NCBI RefSeq assembly: GCF_017357385.1
Contig: NZ_CP071632.1
Span: forward strand, 3,291,501 to 3,355,500
Direction: 5' to 3'
Length of the DNA: 64,000 nucleotides
DNA from: Rhizobium sp. NZLR1
GTDB taxonomy: Bacteria > Pseudomonadota > Alphaproteobacteria > Rhizobiales > Rhizobiaceae
A model generated the notes under the pieces. That model was not told the DNA's origin, ran no database searches, and was given only the letters and a program-made list of their open reading frames with translations. The position numbers and the translations under genes are program-made. Shown piece by piece: positions 1 through 9,289 of the stretch. Numbering within the stretch: position 1 is the stretch's first letter; each line of letters opens with the position of its first letter.

Positions 1-649
1 CAGGTTGCGGCCAGCGCAAGAGCGCGGCCTGCCCTGCGGGCGTCAGGGCGTAGATACCCTTCTCTATACGCTCGAACCATCCGTAGACGTTGTCGCGCAG
101 GATCGGGCCGGCATTCGCCGCAAGCGCCCTCATCTCCCGCGGTCGTACCAGACCACGTTCGAGTGCTGAGGCGCAGAGCAGTGCCTGCTGGCGATAAGCG
201 GTCATGATCGGCGCTCGCGAACCACCACCGACCGCAGGATCCCCACGGCGGCGCTTGTGCTCGCTGACGAGGCGCGAGCGCCTTTTTGGGTTGGTCCGCG
301 GCATCGGTGAAATGGAACCGACGATAATGCTGACCTCGCCGCCATCGGAGACGCCGAGCATGCCGATACCGAGCCGCCGGCAGAGGTCGCGGTAACGCCT
401 GTCGGCCTCCCGCCCGCGGCCCTTGGCGGAAACACGCGCCGCGATCCAGACTTCATCGCTCATCGCCGCGCGGTCGACCGCCTGCAGAAGCAGTTCGAGG
501 TTGAAGGAGAGTTTCAGTTCGCAGACCACCACGACCGGCGGCTCGCCATCGCTCAAGCCAACGAGATCGCACTTTCCGACCTCGCCCTTCACGACATAAC
601 CGGCCGCCTCCAGGAAGGCTTTGACGGGCAGGTAAAGCGATGTCTCCAT
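1..649 (-). CDS. DUF2161-type PD-(D/E)XK nuclease-like protein (3' end cut by window)
   Basis: The reading frame starts at an ATG at 647-649 and runs off the left edge, giving about 216 residues. The N-terminal part has the spacing of a PD-(D/E)XK nuclease core: Asp28 in KCDLVGL, then Glu44-x-Lys46 in VCELKLS. A basic linker (NPKRRSRL) and a winged-helix-like C-terminal part follow. The combination matches the DUF2161 family, whose substrate is not established. The 97-codon gene just upstream (14 bp away, same strand) is probably co-transcribed. The fold is inferred from the motif; nuclease activity is not shown. Confidence 0.7.
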   Translation of the reverse strand, partial: METSLYLPVKAFLEAAGYVVKGEVGKCDLVGLSDGEPPVVVVCELKLSFNLELLLQAVDRAAMSDEVWIAARVSAKGRGREADRRYRDLCRRLGIGMLGVSDGGEVSIIVGSISPMPRTNPKRRSRLVSEHKRRRGDPAVGGGSRAPIMTAYRQQALLCASALERGLVRPREMRALAANAGPILRDNVYGWFERIEKGIYALTPAGQAALLRWPQP

Positions 650-663
650 GGCAGAAAGATGCT

Positions 664-957
664 TCAGGCGGCGTTGAGATCGGCAATCTCGCCATATCGC
701 GCGAGCAGCCGCGGCGAGGACATGTCGCCGGTTTCCTCGTCGACAATTACGGCATAGGCCGCCACGCCGACGAAACGCTCAGCCATCGCCGAAGCGATCT
801 TTTCCGCGCTGACGGAGTTGGATGCCTGGCGCATTTCGCCGGGTACGAGGTTGCCGCGGTTCTTGCGGTAAGGGAGAACGATGAATTTTTCACTGGCCAC
901 GGCAACGGGTTCCGATTGATCGTTCCTGAAATGTTCTGATTTGCTTGAGAAAGTCAA
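664..957 (-). CDS. Conserved small hypothetical protein (97 aa)
   Basis: I do not recognise this 97-residue protein. It is basic at the start, with no signal peptide, membrane segment or catalytic motif that I can see. The central part (VSAEKIASAMAERFVGVAAY) looks like a structured helix-strand region. It lies 14 bp upstream of the DUF2161 gene on the same strand, so the two probably form a small operon. It is preferred over the overlapping plus-strand frames because of its collinearity with that neighbour. Confidence 0.55.
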   Translation of the reverse strand: MTFSSKSEHFRNDQSEPVAVASEKFIVLPYRKNRGNLVPGEMRQASNSVSAEKIASAMAERFVGVAAYAVIVDEETGDMSSPRLLARYGEIADLNAA

Positions 958-978
958 CCGAACTCTTCGGTGGAAGCC

Positions 979-1005
979 CGCCCTTCCCGCAACACGGGAA
1001 GGGCG
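979..1005 (-). terminator. Hairpin downstream of trpE
   Basis: A perfect 11-bp stem (CGCCCTTCCCG at 979-989, CGGGAAGGGCG at 995-1005) with a 5-nt loop sits 13 bp past the trpE stop codon. It is the likely transcription end of trpE, although the U-tract on the minus strand is weak. Confidence 0.55.
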
Positions 1006-1017
1006 AGGGAATTACGC

Positions 1018-3207
1018 TCAGGCAGCCTTCGTCTTCACCTTGCGTGCCAGATGCGCCACGACGTTTTCGATCATCCGCATCCCGGCGTCACCGCCGAGCG
1101 TCATGATCGATTCCGGATGGAACTGTACCGCGGCGATCGGCTCCTTGGCGTGTTCGATGCCCATGATCGTGCCGTCCTCGCTCTCCGCCGTGATGATGAA
1201 CTCGCGCGGCAGCGTCGAGGGATCGGCAAAGATCGAGTGGTAGCGGCCGACCGTCACTTCCTTCGAAAGGCCGGAGAAGACGATGCCCGGTTCCAGCACG
1301 CGGATGCGCGAGGGCTTGCCGTGCATCGGCAGTGCCAGATGGCGCAGTTCTCCGCCATAGGCTTCGGCGAGCGCCTGCAGCCCCAGGCAGACGCCGAAGA
1401 TCGGCAGGTTGCGCGCCCGCGCCTTCTTGATCGTCGCCTTGCAGTCGAAATCTTTAGGCGTTCCAGGCCCCGGTGACAGCACGACGAGGTCCGGGTTCAG
1501 CCGGTCGAAGATTTCCTCCGGCACCGGCGTGCGCACGGTCGAAACGGTCGCCCCCGTCTGGCGGAAATAATTGGCAAGCGTGTGGACGAAGCTGTCTTCA
1601 TGGTCGACGAGCAGGATGCTGACTCCCTTGCCGACGCTTGCGACGTCGCGCTGAGTCTTGCCGGAATTGCCGGTCTTGGCGTCGCGGATGGCGGAAAGCA
1701 TGGCAGAGGCCTTCAGTTCTGTTTCGGCTTCTTCTTCCTCAGGGATGGAATCGTTGAGCAGCGTCGCACCGGCGCGCACCTCGGCGATACCGTCTTTGAT
1801 GCGCACGGTGCGCAACGTCAGGCCGGTGTTCATGTCGCCGTTGAAGCCGACCATGCCGATCGCACCACCATACCATGCGCGCGGGCTCTTTTCACGGCTC
1901 TCGATGAAGCGCATCGCCCAGAGCTTCGGGGCGCCGGTGACGGTGACCGCCCAGGCGTGACTGAGAAAACCGTCGAAGGCGTCCATGTCGTCGCGCAGCC
2001 GTCCCTCGATATGATCGACCGTGTGGATGAGGCGCGAATACATCTCGATCTGCCGGCGGCCGATCACCTTGACCGAGCCAGGCTCGCACACACGGCTCTT
2101 GTCGTTGCGGTCGACGTCGGAGCACATGGTCAGTTCGGATTCGTCCTTCTTCGAATTCAGAAGCTTCAGGATCTGCTCGCTGTCGGCGATCGGGTCGTCA
2201 CCGCGCTTGATCGTGCCCGAGATCGGGCAGGTCTCGATCCGGCGGCCCGAAACGCGCACGAACATTTCCGGTGAGGCGCCGACCAGATATTCCTGATGGC
2301 CGAGATTGATGAAGAAGGAATAGGGCGACGGATTGATCGCCTTCAGCCGCTTGGAGATGTCGGAAGGCTTGCTTTCGCAGCGCTCCATGAATTTCTGTCC
2401 GGGCACGACTTCGAAGAGGTCGCCCTTGCGGAAACTTTCCTTCGCCTTGGTCACGAGCTCGGCATATTCACCGGGCCGATGATCGCTCTTCGGCGGGATG
2501 GAATCCGTGTGCTTAAAGGGTTCGGGCGCGATATCGCCGGCTTTGCCCTCGGTCGACACGCCGCCTTTTTCGAAATCATAACGGTCGATCCAGGCTTTGG
2601 CGGCGTAATTGTCGACGACGAGAATCTCGTCAGGCAGGTAGAGCACCATGTCGCGCTGGTCGGAGGGCCGCGTCAGCTTCAGATCGATCGCGTCGAACTG
2701 GAAGGCGATGTCGTAGCCGAAGGCGCCGTAGAGCCCGAGGCTCGCATCCGCCTGCGAATAGAACAGATCGGTCACGGCGCGCAGCACAGTGAAGACCGTC
2801 GGCATCTTCGAGCGCTCTTCCTCGGTGAATACCCGGTCCGGCGTCTTGACCGAGAGGTCGAGACGCCGGGCGGAGGAAGCGCCGAGCACGAGGTCGGACA
2901 CAGTCTTTAGCCGCTCGATCACGAAGCCGAGAAGCACTTCGCCGCGTTCGTTGTAGGCTTCGATCCAGACCTCCCGCCCGAAGGAAGAAATGCCGAGCGG
3001 CGGATCGACGACGGCAGTATCCCAGCGCGTATAACGTCCCGGATATTCGTAGTTCGACGAGAACACCGCGCCGCGGCGCTCGTCGAGTTTGTCGATATAG
3101 GAAGAGACCGCATCGCCGTAGGGGATTGCCCGCCGCTGTCGCGTGACTGATATGCCGCCCTTGGTCTCGTAGATTTCCGCACCATCATCCCGCAGGATCG
3201 TTACCAT
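1018..3207 (-). CDS. trpE: Anthranilate synthase, fused TrpE-TrpG
   Basis: This 729-residue protein makes anthranilate from chorismate and glutamine, the first committed step of tryptophan synthesis. The N-terminal ~510 residues are the chorismate-binding component, with the conserved stretches [14 protein letters not shown], [20 protein letters not shown] and [20 protein letters not shown]. After a linker comes a class-I glutamine amidotransferase domain with the nucleophile region [15 protein letters not shown] and the His-Glu pair in FHPES. Fusion of the two subunits is the usual rhizobial arrangement. The ATG at 3207 has GGAGTGG as ribosome site. Expression is governed by the trpL leader and attenuator just upstream. 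Confidence 0.96.
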   Translation of the reverse strand: MVTILRDDGAEIYETKGGISVTRQRRAIPYGDAVSSYIDKLDERRGAVFSSNYEYPGRYTRWDTAVVDPPLGISSFGREVWIEAYNERGEVLLGFVIERLKTVSDLVLGASSARRLDLSVKTPDRVFTEEERSKMPTVFTVLRAVTDLFYSQADASLGLYGAFGYDIAFQFDAIDLKLTRPSDQRDMVLYLPDEILVVDNYAAKAWIDRYDFEKGGVSTEGKAGDIAPEPFKHTDSIPPKSDHRPGEYAELVTKAKESFRKGDLFEVVPGQKFMERCESKPSDISKRLKAINPSPYSFFINLGHQEYLVGASPEMFVRVSGRRIETCPISGTIKRGDDPIADSEQILKLLNSKKDESELTMCSDVDRNDKSRVCEPGSVKVIGRRQIEMYSRLIHTVDHIEGRLRDDMDAFDGFLSHAWAVTVTGAPKLWAMRFIESREKSPRAWYGGAIGMVGFNGDMNTGLTLRTVRIKDGIAEVRAGATLLNDSIPEEEEAETELKASAMLSAIRDAKTGNSGKTQRDVASVGKGVSILLVDHEDSFVHTLANYFRQTGATVSTVRTPVPEEIFDRLNPDLVVLSPGPGTPKDFDCKATIKKARARNLPIFGVCLGLQALAEAYGGELRHLALPMHGKPSRIRVLEPGIVFSGLSKEVTVGRYHSIFADPSTLPREFIITAESEDGTIMGIEHAKEPIAAVQFHPESIMTLGGDAGMRMIENVVAHLARKVKTKAA

Positions 3208-3248
3208 TGTTCCACTCCGTTATCGGGGCCCGGACGACAGGCGACCAT

Positions 3249-3284
3249 AAAACAAAAAAAGCCGCCTCGAAGTTTCGGGCGGCT
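3249..3284 (-). terminator. trp attenuator terminator
   Basis: On the minus strand a GC-rich stem (AGCCGCC ... GGCGGCT, arms at 3278-3284 and 3260-3266) is followed by seven U. It lies between trpL and trpE. The GGCGGCC just after the trpL stop codon (about 3314-3321) can pair with the 5' arm of this stem and so act as antiterminator when ribosomes stall on the Trp codons. This is the standard trp attenuation layout. Confidence 0.9.
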
Positions 3285-3321
3285 CACTCGTCGTCTTTGG
3301 ACACGATTGGTCGAGGCCGCC

Positions 3322-3366
3322 TTAGCGAGCCCACCACCAAACAGCAATGTTCAAGGACTTGATCAT
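3322..3366 (-). CDS. trpL: trp leader peptide (14 aa, three consecutive Trp)
   Basis: The minus strand encodes MIKSLNIAVWWWAR and a TAA stop. Three adjacent Trp codons lie just before the attenuator, the hallmark of a trp leader peptide, and the sequence closely resembles the rhizobial TrpL ending in IWWWAR. No Shine-Dalgarno sequence precedes the ATG. The promoter spacing places the transcript start at or next to the A of the AUG, so the message is probably leaderless. In Sinorhizobium the terminated leader is known to act as a trans-acting small RNA (rnTrpL), and the peptide has its own reported functions. The same may hold here by homology. Confidence 0.9.
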   Translation of the reverse strand: MIKSLNIAVWWWAR

Positions 3367-3373
3367 GGGAAAA

Positions 3374-3402
3374 TTGTTAGCCTGAGATCGGCCGCCACGC
3401 AA
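3374..3402 (-). promoter_or_regulatory. trpL promoter (-35 TTGCGT, -10 TAACAA)
   Basis: TTGCGT (3397-3402) and TAACAA (3374-3379) are separated by 17 bp, and 7 nt then precede the A of the trpL ATG. The spacing predicts transcription starting on the start codon itself. Confidence 0.7.
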
Positions 3403-3419
3403 GAGGCGATTGCGTAATG

Positions 3420-3444
3420 AAAAAGGGCAGCCCGAAAGCCGCCC
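3420..3444 (-). terminator. Rho-independent terminator of the heme receptor gene
   Basis: On the minus strand, GGGCGGC and GCTGCCC form a 7-bp stem with a 6-nt loop followed by five U, 25 bp past the receptor stop codon. It insulates the receptor transcript from the trpL promoter, which begins only 18 bp further on. Confidence 0.75.
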
Positions 3445-3469
3445 GATCTGATGTCCTGCTCTGACCCGA

Positions 3470-5710
3470 TCAGAAAGTTTTCGTCAGCGAGACCTTGAAA
3501 GTGCGGCCGGGCTCGGAATACCAATCTTGCGGCTGCGATGCGGCTGAGTTCGGGTTGACGTCGCGCAGGGCGAGCGCATTAAAATATTCCTGGTCGAAAA
3601 TGTTGTAGACGCCCGCCTGCACCCGCAGGCCCGGCACCTGTTCCGGCGTCCACCAGCCGGTCAGGTCGACGATTGCATAGCCGGGCGCATCGAAGGTCGT
3701 ATCGGCGGTCGTGCTGAGATGGTCTGTGAGCATGCCTGCCGAAAGCGTCGAGGAAAGATCGAAGCCGAAATTCTCGTTGCTCCAACCGACGCCGACGATC
3801 GCCTTGAAGGGCGCGACCGAGCGCAGGCGCTGGGCAGTTTCCTCGTTCCTGCCGTAGGCATAGGCAAGCGCTGCATGCAGATTGATGCCGTTGTTGAACC
3901 TCTTGTTGGCGCTCGCTTCGACACCCGAGATCGTCACACTGCTGACATTGGTATAGTTGAACTCCGTGATGCCGGTGGAGGCGTTGACGCTCGTCACCGT
4001 TTCAATGAAGTTGTGATATCGGTTGTGGAAGAGCGCCAAGCGACCGTTAAAATCGCCCGTGTCGAAATTGGCGCCCATTTCGACACCATAGCCGGTCTCG
4101 GGCTTCAGGTCGGGATTGCCGAGCTGGGCATAATTGCCGCCCGCATTGTAGAAGCGGCTATAGAGCTCGTCGACAGTCGGGGCGCGGAAGGCTGACGACA
4201 GCTGGGTGTAGAGCTGTACATCGGGTGTCAGTTCGTAGGTGGCGAGCACCTTCGGCGAAGCATGTTGATCGCTGCGATCGGACAGCGTACCGAATTTTGC
4301 AAGCGCGGGATTGCTGGCAAAACCGCCACCCGTCGACGGATCATAGCTGAACCAGTCGAAACGAATGCCCGGCGTCAGCGCAAAATTCGTATCGCCGAAC
4401 TCGATTTTGTCTTCGATCGACAGGCCGATCGTCTTGCTGTCTACGTCCGGCACTTCCGACTGATTGTTGAGCGAAGGGCACGTGGTCGGCGTCGGGCAAA
4501 GCGCGGAGCTGTACTGGTTCCAGGCCGACGTCGTCGCGTCGAGCGTTGCTTTTACCGAATGGCGGACGTTCGAATATTCGAAATCCTTGGTGACCGTGCC
4601 GTTGAAGCCCCAGGTCTTATTTTCGATCTCATTGTTTCGGCCGTAGGCGACATTGGCCGCTGTGCGTCCATGGCTGCCCGACTCCTTCTTCAGATCCTGC
4701 CAATAGAGCGTGGCCCGGGCGTTGGTGAAGAATGCATCTGAGGACTGCGCTTCATAGTCATAGTCGAGCGATACACGATCGCGGTCGCGCAGTTCGCGGC
4801 CATCATAATTGTCGATCATGTAGGTGCGCCCGGTTCCCTGTAGCTCTCTCAGGTCGGTTTGGAGATCGCGGCGAAACCGCTCCGCCGTCAGGCCGATGCG
4901 ATGACCGCCTTCCAGCTCCTGGCGGAGCTTGAAGAGCAGGTTGTGCTGGTCGAAATCGGCGGGATCCGCCTCGGTCCGCAAACGACCGTAACTGTCGCTG
5001 TCGCCCATATTGTCGCGTTCATGCCCTTTGCGGTAGCCGCCCTGAAAGAGCATCGACGTGCCGCCGATCTTCTTGGCGGCGGCGGCCGAACCGGAAAGGC
5101 TGCTGTCTTCGCTGTCATAGGTGGACTTGACGATCGCGCCCCAGTCGCGGCCTTCGGGAATGATATCCTCCGGCTCCAGCGTATTGACGACGATCGCGCC
5201 GCCGAGCATGCCCGAGCCGCCCTTGCTCGAATCCGCCCCGCGCACAATATCAAGCGACGAGAGCGAGTTGAAATCGAACGTATCGCCGCCGCCATTGGCG
5301 TTGGCAGGCGCGAAGGCACCTTGGCGCGAGCTGTTCGAGAGATAGGGAATCGGAATGCCGTCGACAACAGTCAGGATGCGTGCGCCGGAGAGGCCGCGCA
5401 GATTGACGCCGGCATCGCCGCGCGAGAAATTCACGCCGGGATCGACGCTGCGTCCGAGGTCTTCGAGATTAGTGACCTGTTTCTCGTCCAGCTGCTTGTC
5501 GGTGATCTCGGTTGCAAGCGGCGTGTCGGCGACACTGCCCGGCGCCAGTCGTTTGCCCTTGACGACGATCTTCTGCAGGACGGTGCTGTCGTCGGCCGTT
5601 GCTTGCGGCGTGGTGGCCGAAGCGCTTTGCGCGAAAGACTGCGAAACAGGAAGAACAACTGCGGCTGCCGTGCAGACCAATAGAACCGAGCGCCAATACC
5701 GGACGATCAT
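3470..5710 (-). CDS. TonB-dependent heme/hemoglobin outer-membrane receptor
   Basis: This 746-residue protein has a signal peptide ending near SQSFAQ, a TonB box and plug domain, and a C-terminal beta-barrel ending in Phe (SLTKTF). The FRAP box (SSAFRAPTVDEL) followed by an NPDL box (LGNPDLKPETG) is the signature of heme/hemoglobin receptors such as HemR and HmuR. It is most like the rhizobial ShmR/HmuR type. It binds heme or heme protein at the cell surface for TonB-driven import, and the transporter genes must lie outside this window. The ATG at 5710 has GAGAGGTAGG as ribosome site. Iron control is likely because of the operator candidate at 5837-5875. Confidence 0.9.
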   Translation of the reverse strand: MIVRYWRSVLLVCTAAAVVLPVSQSFAQSASATTPQATADDSTVLQKIVVKGKRLAPGSVADTPLATEITDKQLDEKQVTNLEDLGRSVDPGVNFSRGDAGVNLRGLSGARILTVVDGIPIPYLSNSSRQGAFAPANANGGGDTFDFNSLSSLDIVRGADSSKGGSGMLGGAIVVNTLEPEDIIPEGRDWGAIVKSTYDSEDSSLSGSAAAAKKIGGTSMLFQGGYRKGHERDNMGDSDSYGRLRTEADPADFDQHNLLFKLRQELEGGHRIGLTAERFRRDLQTDLRELQGTGRTYMIDNYDGRELRDRDRVSLDYDYEAQSSDAFFTNARATLYWQDLKKESGSHGRTAANVAYGRNNEIENKTWGFNGTVTKDFEYSNVRHSVKATLDATTSAWNQYSSALCPTPTTCPSLNNQSEVPDVDSKTIGLSIEDKIEFGDTNFALTPGIRFDWFSYDPSTGGGFASNPALAKFGTLSDRSDQHASPKVLATYELTPDVQLYTQLSSAFRAPTVDELYSRFYNAGGNYAQLGNPDLKPETGYGVEMGANFDTGDFNGRLALFHNRYHNFIETVTSVNASTGITEFNYTNVSSVTISGVEASANKRFNNGINLHAALAYAYGRNEETAQRLRSVAPFKAIVGVGWSNENFGFDLSSTLSAGMLTDHLSTTADTTFDAPGYAIVDLTGWWTPEQVPGLRVQAGVYNIFDQEYFNALALRDVNPNSAASQPQDWYSEPGRTFKVSLTKTF

Positions 5711-5836
5711 AACCTACCTCTCATGATGATTACCGGGCTGGCTGGTCGCGGCGCGTCGAACGCTCGAGGGGCTGGCTGGGCTTTTGCGGATGAAAGCGAT
5801 GCTGAATTTCGCCTTCTTTTCGCCGCATAAAAAACA

Positions 5837-5875
5837 TGAGATATTTTGTCAACATAAAGCGACACTTTATGTTGA
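5837..5875 (-). promoter_or_regulatory. Candidate iron-responsive operator: IRO-like box plus 11-bp palindrome
   Basis: TGA-N9-TCA at 5837-5851 fits the RirA IRO consensus. It runs into a perfect inverted repeat, TCAACATAAAG (5849-5859) and CTTTATGTTGA (5865-5875), with a 5-bp spacer. Both lie 127-165 bp upstream of the heme receptor start, in an AT-rich divergent intergenic region of 253 bp. Assignment to RirA, Irr or HmuP control is inference. Confidence 0.5.
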
Positions 5876-5963
5876 ATTATTCTATCAAGTTTTAACGATC
5901 TTTCCTGACGTTGCGTAATTGCAACGAAAACCGCGATAATGCGTTATCACCTACGCGATCGAC

Positions 5964-6947
5964 ATGACGGAACCGGATGCGTTGAGAAAACTTTCGATAC
6001 TGGCGATCCTTCTCGCCGCAACCGCCTTTCTTGCCGGCGCCCGCCTGCCCCCGCACGGCCCTTTACCCCAACCTCGACCGGACACCGGTGCTGCAACCAC
6101 CCCTACCCCGCTTCCTGACAAGGCTGAACCGCCCGCACCGGACGATGTGCCCGCGCCTCAGCCAAAGCCTGATATGAAGGAGCCGGCAGTACCGGCGCCA
6201 GACCAGCCGGCGGCGCCCCAAACCGAACCAGGAAACACCGAACCCGCAAAGCCCGCACCGGGAGAACCGATGCAAGGTCCGCCGCTCCCGCCTGGCAGGC
6301 TCGAAGGCCCGCAGGCTCCGGCGGAGGAGAATAAACCGCCGGCCGAACAGACACTCGAAGAGCAGCACCTGACGATCGAACCCGAAAGCGATGCCGAGCA
6401 CGCCGAATGCACCGCTGCGCTTAAGGCCTTGGGCGTCGTATTCAAGGATGCACCGCGCATCGACGACGGCAACGGCTGCGGCATCGACAAGCCGATCATC
6501 GTCTCAGATGCTTTGCCCGGCATCAGTTTGAAGCCGGAGGCGACGATCCGCTGCCCGGCCGCACTCGCCCTTGCCCGCTGGATGAAGGAAAGCGTCATCC
6601 CGGCCGCCTCCGCCGCTCTGCCGGAGCAGGGCCGCCTGACGACAGTCAATCAGGCATCGGCCTATATCTGCCGCCTGCGCAACAGCGCCGAAACCGGCAA
6701 GATTTCCGAACATGCCCGTGGCAACGCCATCGACATTGCAAGCTTCCATTTCGAAAAGGGCGAAGATGTCGCCGTCCGCTCCCGCCGCGAGGACCCGACA
6801 TTGACCGGCGCCTTCCAGCGCACCGTCAGCGCCGCCGGTTGCCTCTATTTCACCACCGTCCTCGACCCCGAAAGCGACGCCGCCCACGAGACCCATTTTC
6901 ATCTCGACGTGATCGAAAGAAAGGGCGCCTATCGCTATTGCCACTGA
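5964..6947 (+). CDS. Extensin-like C-terminal domain protein (M15-like fold)
   Basis: This 327-residue exported protein has a hydrophobic N-terminal segment (residues ~9-26). A long Pro/Ala/Glu-rich linker follows to about residue 135, then a C-terminal extensin-like domain. The domain has ISEHARGNAIDI and THFHLDV, which match the metal-ligand His/Asp motifs of the D-Ala-D-Ala peptidase-like fold. Four or more Cys in the domain may form disulfides. A periplasmic cell-wall role is likely, but the substrate is not established for this family. The start is the first ATG of the frame, and its ribosome site is weak. Confidence 0.8.
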   Translation: MTEPDALRKLSILAILLAATAFLAGARLPPHGPLPQPRPDTGAATTPTPLPDKAEPPAPDDVPAPQPKPDMKEPAVPAPDQPAAPQTEPGNTEPAKPAPGEPMQGPPLPPGRLEGPQAPAEENKPPAEQTLEEQHLTIEPESDAEHAECTAALKALGVVFKDAPRIDDGNGCGIDKPIIVSDALPGISLKPEATIRCPAALALARWMKESVIPAASAALPEQGRLTTVNQASAYICRLRNSAETGKISEHARGNAIDIASFHFEKGEDVAVRSRREDPTLTGAFQRTVSAAGCLYFTTVLDPESDAAHETHFHLDVIERKGAYRYCH

Positions 6948-7033
6948 CCATTTGGTGGCTGCGATCCTCGCTTGAATCGTGCAGCGAAATAACCAAATAG
7001 AAGCTGCAAAATAGGTGGAGGGGTCAGCGGCAA

Positions 7034-7254
7034 TTGAAGATCATAGCGAACGTCATCCTGTTTCTCCTGATCGTCGCTATTGGCTTCATCTTTACTGGTG
7101 AATTGCATTTGCCATCGGAATGCTGTTCGTCGGGGCGCTGCAAAGCCTTTTCATCTGGCTGTTTATCGATCCGGACTTGGAAAAGCGCCGCGAGCGCCGT
7201 CTGCTCGAGCGCTTCGGCAAACCGTCACCGGATCAGAACAACCCCTCGATATAA
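7034..7254 (+). pseudogene. Small inner-membrane protein gene, apparently frameshifted
   Basis: The first frame gives a hydrophobic N-terminus (KIIANVILFLLIVAIGF) from a start near 7034. The adjacent frame carries what looks like its continuation from about 7100: a second membrane segment (AIGMLFVGALQSLFIWLF), then a charged tail (DPDLEKRRERRLLERFGK) ending at a TAA at 7252-7254. No single frame spans both, because a TGA at 7099-7101 blocks the second one. A one-base indel around 7085-7105 would join them into a protein of about 70 residues with two membrane helices. Alternatively, the second frame may start independently at the ATG at 7120. The 3' end overlaps the convergent fhs gene by 22 bp. 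Confidence 0.5.
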
Positions 7255-8912
7255 CCCTGCTCGTTCAGGAAAATCCGCTCCGCCGACGGCGATTTCGGCA
7301 GGCCGGGCATTGTCATGATCTCGCCGGTGATGGCGACGACGAAGCCGGCTCCCGCCGAAAGCCGCACCTCCCGCACTGTGACGATGTGGCCTTCCGGCGC
7401 GCCGCGCAGGCTCGGATCGGTAGAGAAGGAATATTGCGTCTTCGCCATGCAGACCGGCAGCTTGCCGTAGCCCTGCTCCTCCCAGGTCTGCAACTGGTCG
7501 CGCACTGCCTTGTCGGCCGTCACCTCGCCGGCATGGTAGATCTTCGAAGCGACGATCTCGATCTTCTCGAACAGCGAAATGTCGTCGCCGTAGAGCGGTT
7601 GGAATTTCGCCTGTCCGGATTCGGCCAGTTCCACCACCTTGTGCGCCAGTTCCTCGATGCCGGCTGAACCCAGCGCCCAGTGGCGGCAAAGGATCGCCTC
7701 GGCGCCGAGCCTCGAAACAAATTCCTTCACTGCCGCGATCTCGGCGCCGGTATCGGAGACGAAATGGTTGATCGCCACGACGACCGGAACGCCGAACCGG
7801 CGGACATTGCCGACGTGCCGGCCGAGATTGGCGCAACCCTTCTTCACCGCCGCGATATCCTCCGTGCCGAGATCCTCTTTCTTCACACCGCCATTCATCT
7901 TCAGCGCCCTGACGGTGGCGACGATGACCGCCGCATCCGGTTTCAGCCCGGCCTTGCGGCACTTGATGTCGAAAAATTTCTCGGCGCCGAGATCGGCCCC
8001 GAAGCCCGCTTCCGTCACCACATAGTCTCCGAGTTTCAGCGCCGTCTTCGTCGCCGTCACCGAATTGCAGCCATGGGCGATATTGGCGAAAGGCCCGCCA
8101 TGCACGAAGGCCGGATTATTCTCGAGCGTTTGCACCAGGTTCGGCTGCATCGCATCCTTCAGGAGCACCGCCATGGCCCCGTCGGCTTTCAGGTCGCGCG
8201 CATGCACCGGCGTCCTGTCGAAGCGATAGCCGATGATGATGTCGCCGAGCCGCCTCTCCAGATCCTTGAGGTCGGTGGCGAGGCAGAGGATCGCCATCAC
8301 TTCGGAGGCGACGGTGATGTCGAACCCGCCTTGGCGCGGGAAACCATTGGCAACGCCGCCGAGTGAGGAGACCACGCTTCTGAGCGCCCGGTCGTTCATG
8401 TCCATGACGCGCCGCCAGGTGATGCGGCGGATATCGATATTCTCTTCGTTGCCCCAGTAGATGTGATTGTCGATCATCGCCGCCAGCAGATTGTGCGCCG
8501 AGGTGATCGCATGGAAATCGCCGGTGAAATGCAGGTTGATGTCTTCCATCGGCACGACCTGCGCGTAACCGCCGCCGGCCGCTCCGCCCTTGACGCCGAA
8601 GCAGGGGCCGAGAGAAGCCTCGCGGATGCAGACGATGGCTTTCTTGCCGATCCGGTTCAGCCCGTCGCCGAGCCCGACGGTGGTCGTCGTCTTGCCCTCG
8701 CCCGCCGGTGTCGGATTGATCGCGGTGACGAGGATCAGCCTGCCGTCCTTCTTGCCCGCCTGCCCGGCGATGAACTCGGCGCTGACCTTTGCCTTGTCGT
8801 GACCGTAGGGAACGAGCTGTTCGACCGGAATGCCGAGTTTCGCCCCGATCTCGAATATCGGCTTTTTGGCCGCAGCACGCGCGATTTCGATATCGGATTT
8901 GATTGATGGCAT
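7233..8912 (-). CDS. fhs: Formate-tetrahydrofolate ligase
   Basis: This 559-residue protein is the usual length for the family. It joins formate to tetrahydrofolate with ATP to give 10-formyl-THF for one-carbon metabolism. The nucleotide-binding stretch [16 protein letters not shown] is intact, as are family blocks such as [19 protein letters not shown] and [17 protein letters not shown]. It is a cytosolic enzyme, apparently monocistronic. The ATG at 8912 was chosen because the family begins with MxSDIEIA-like residues. Confidence 0.96.
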   Translation of the reverse strand: MPSIKSDIEIARAAAKKPIFEIGAKLGIPVEQLVPYGHDKAKVSAEFIAGQAGKKDGRLILVTAINPTPAGEGKTTTTVGLGDGLNRIGKKAIVCIREASLGPCFGVKGGAAGGGYAQVVPMEDINLHFTGDFHAITSAHNLLAAMIDNHIYWGNEENIDIRRITWRRVMDMNDRALRSVVSSLGGVANGFPRQGGFDITVASEVMAILCLATDLKDLERRLGDIIIGYRFDRTPVHARDLKADGAMAVLLKDAMQPNLVQTLENNPAFVHGGPFANIAHGCNSVTATKTALKLGDYVVTEAGFGADLGAEKFFDIKCRKAGLKPDAAVIVATVRALKMNGGVKKEDLGTEDIAAVKKGCANLGRHVGNVRRFGVPVVVAINHFVSDTGAEIAAVKEFVSRLGAEAILCRHWALGSAGIEELAHKVVELAESGQAKFQPLYGDDISLFEKIEIVASKIYHAGEVTADKAVRDQLQTWEEQGYGKLPVCMAKTQYSFSTDPSLRGAPEGHIVTVREVRLSAGAGFVVAITGEIMTMPGLPKSPSAERIFLNEQGYIEGLF

Positions 8913-8992
8913 GGATGTTCCCCGTCCCGGCCTTCCGCAGACGCGGAGGTACTTGTTCTCTCTTTATCGGGATAGCGAAATATCGGCGGGGT

Positions 8993-9289
8993 GTGAATAG
9001 CGCTGCGCCTTGCGGCCACCACGCTGGGGCGTTTGAGTGGCGGTCAACGATCGCGATCCTCGTCGCCTTCTATATCGGCCTGGTAGCGGCGCTCGCCGTC
9101 TATGCCGTTTCCTTCGGCTACAAGCTCCTGAGGATCGCCTCGGGTGTCTTCGCCCTCGACAAGGCGGAGATCAATTTAACGAAGCAGCCGCAGGAACGAT
9201 CTCTGCCTCAGCTTTTCTGGGGCATCGAAGACTTTCCTTGGCATCGGGTCCACACAGGCGAGAACCGGGTTCGTCACCATAAGGGATGA
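8993..9289 (+). CDS. Possible small membrane protein (doubtful)
   Basis: Between fhs and the next gene, a plus-strand frame encodes a convincing transmembrane helix (IAILVAFYIGLVAALAVYAV) followed by a short polar tail. GTG at 8993 is a possible start. Its last ~120 bp run antisense through the 3' end of the neighbouring minus-strand gene, where the residues look like noise. It may be a remnant or a truncated gene. I see no ribosome site, and I would not rely on it. Confidence 0.25.
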   Translation: MNSAAPCGHHAGAFEWRSTIAILVAFYIGLVAALAVYAVSFGYKLLRIASGVFALDKAEINLTKQPQERSLPQLFWGIEDFPWHRVHTGENRVRHHKG

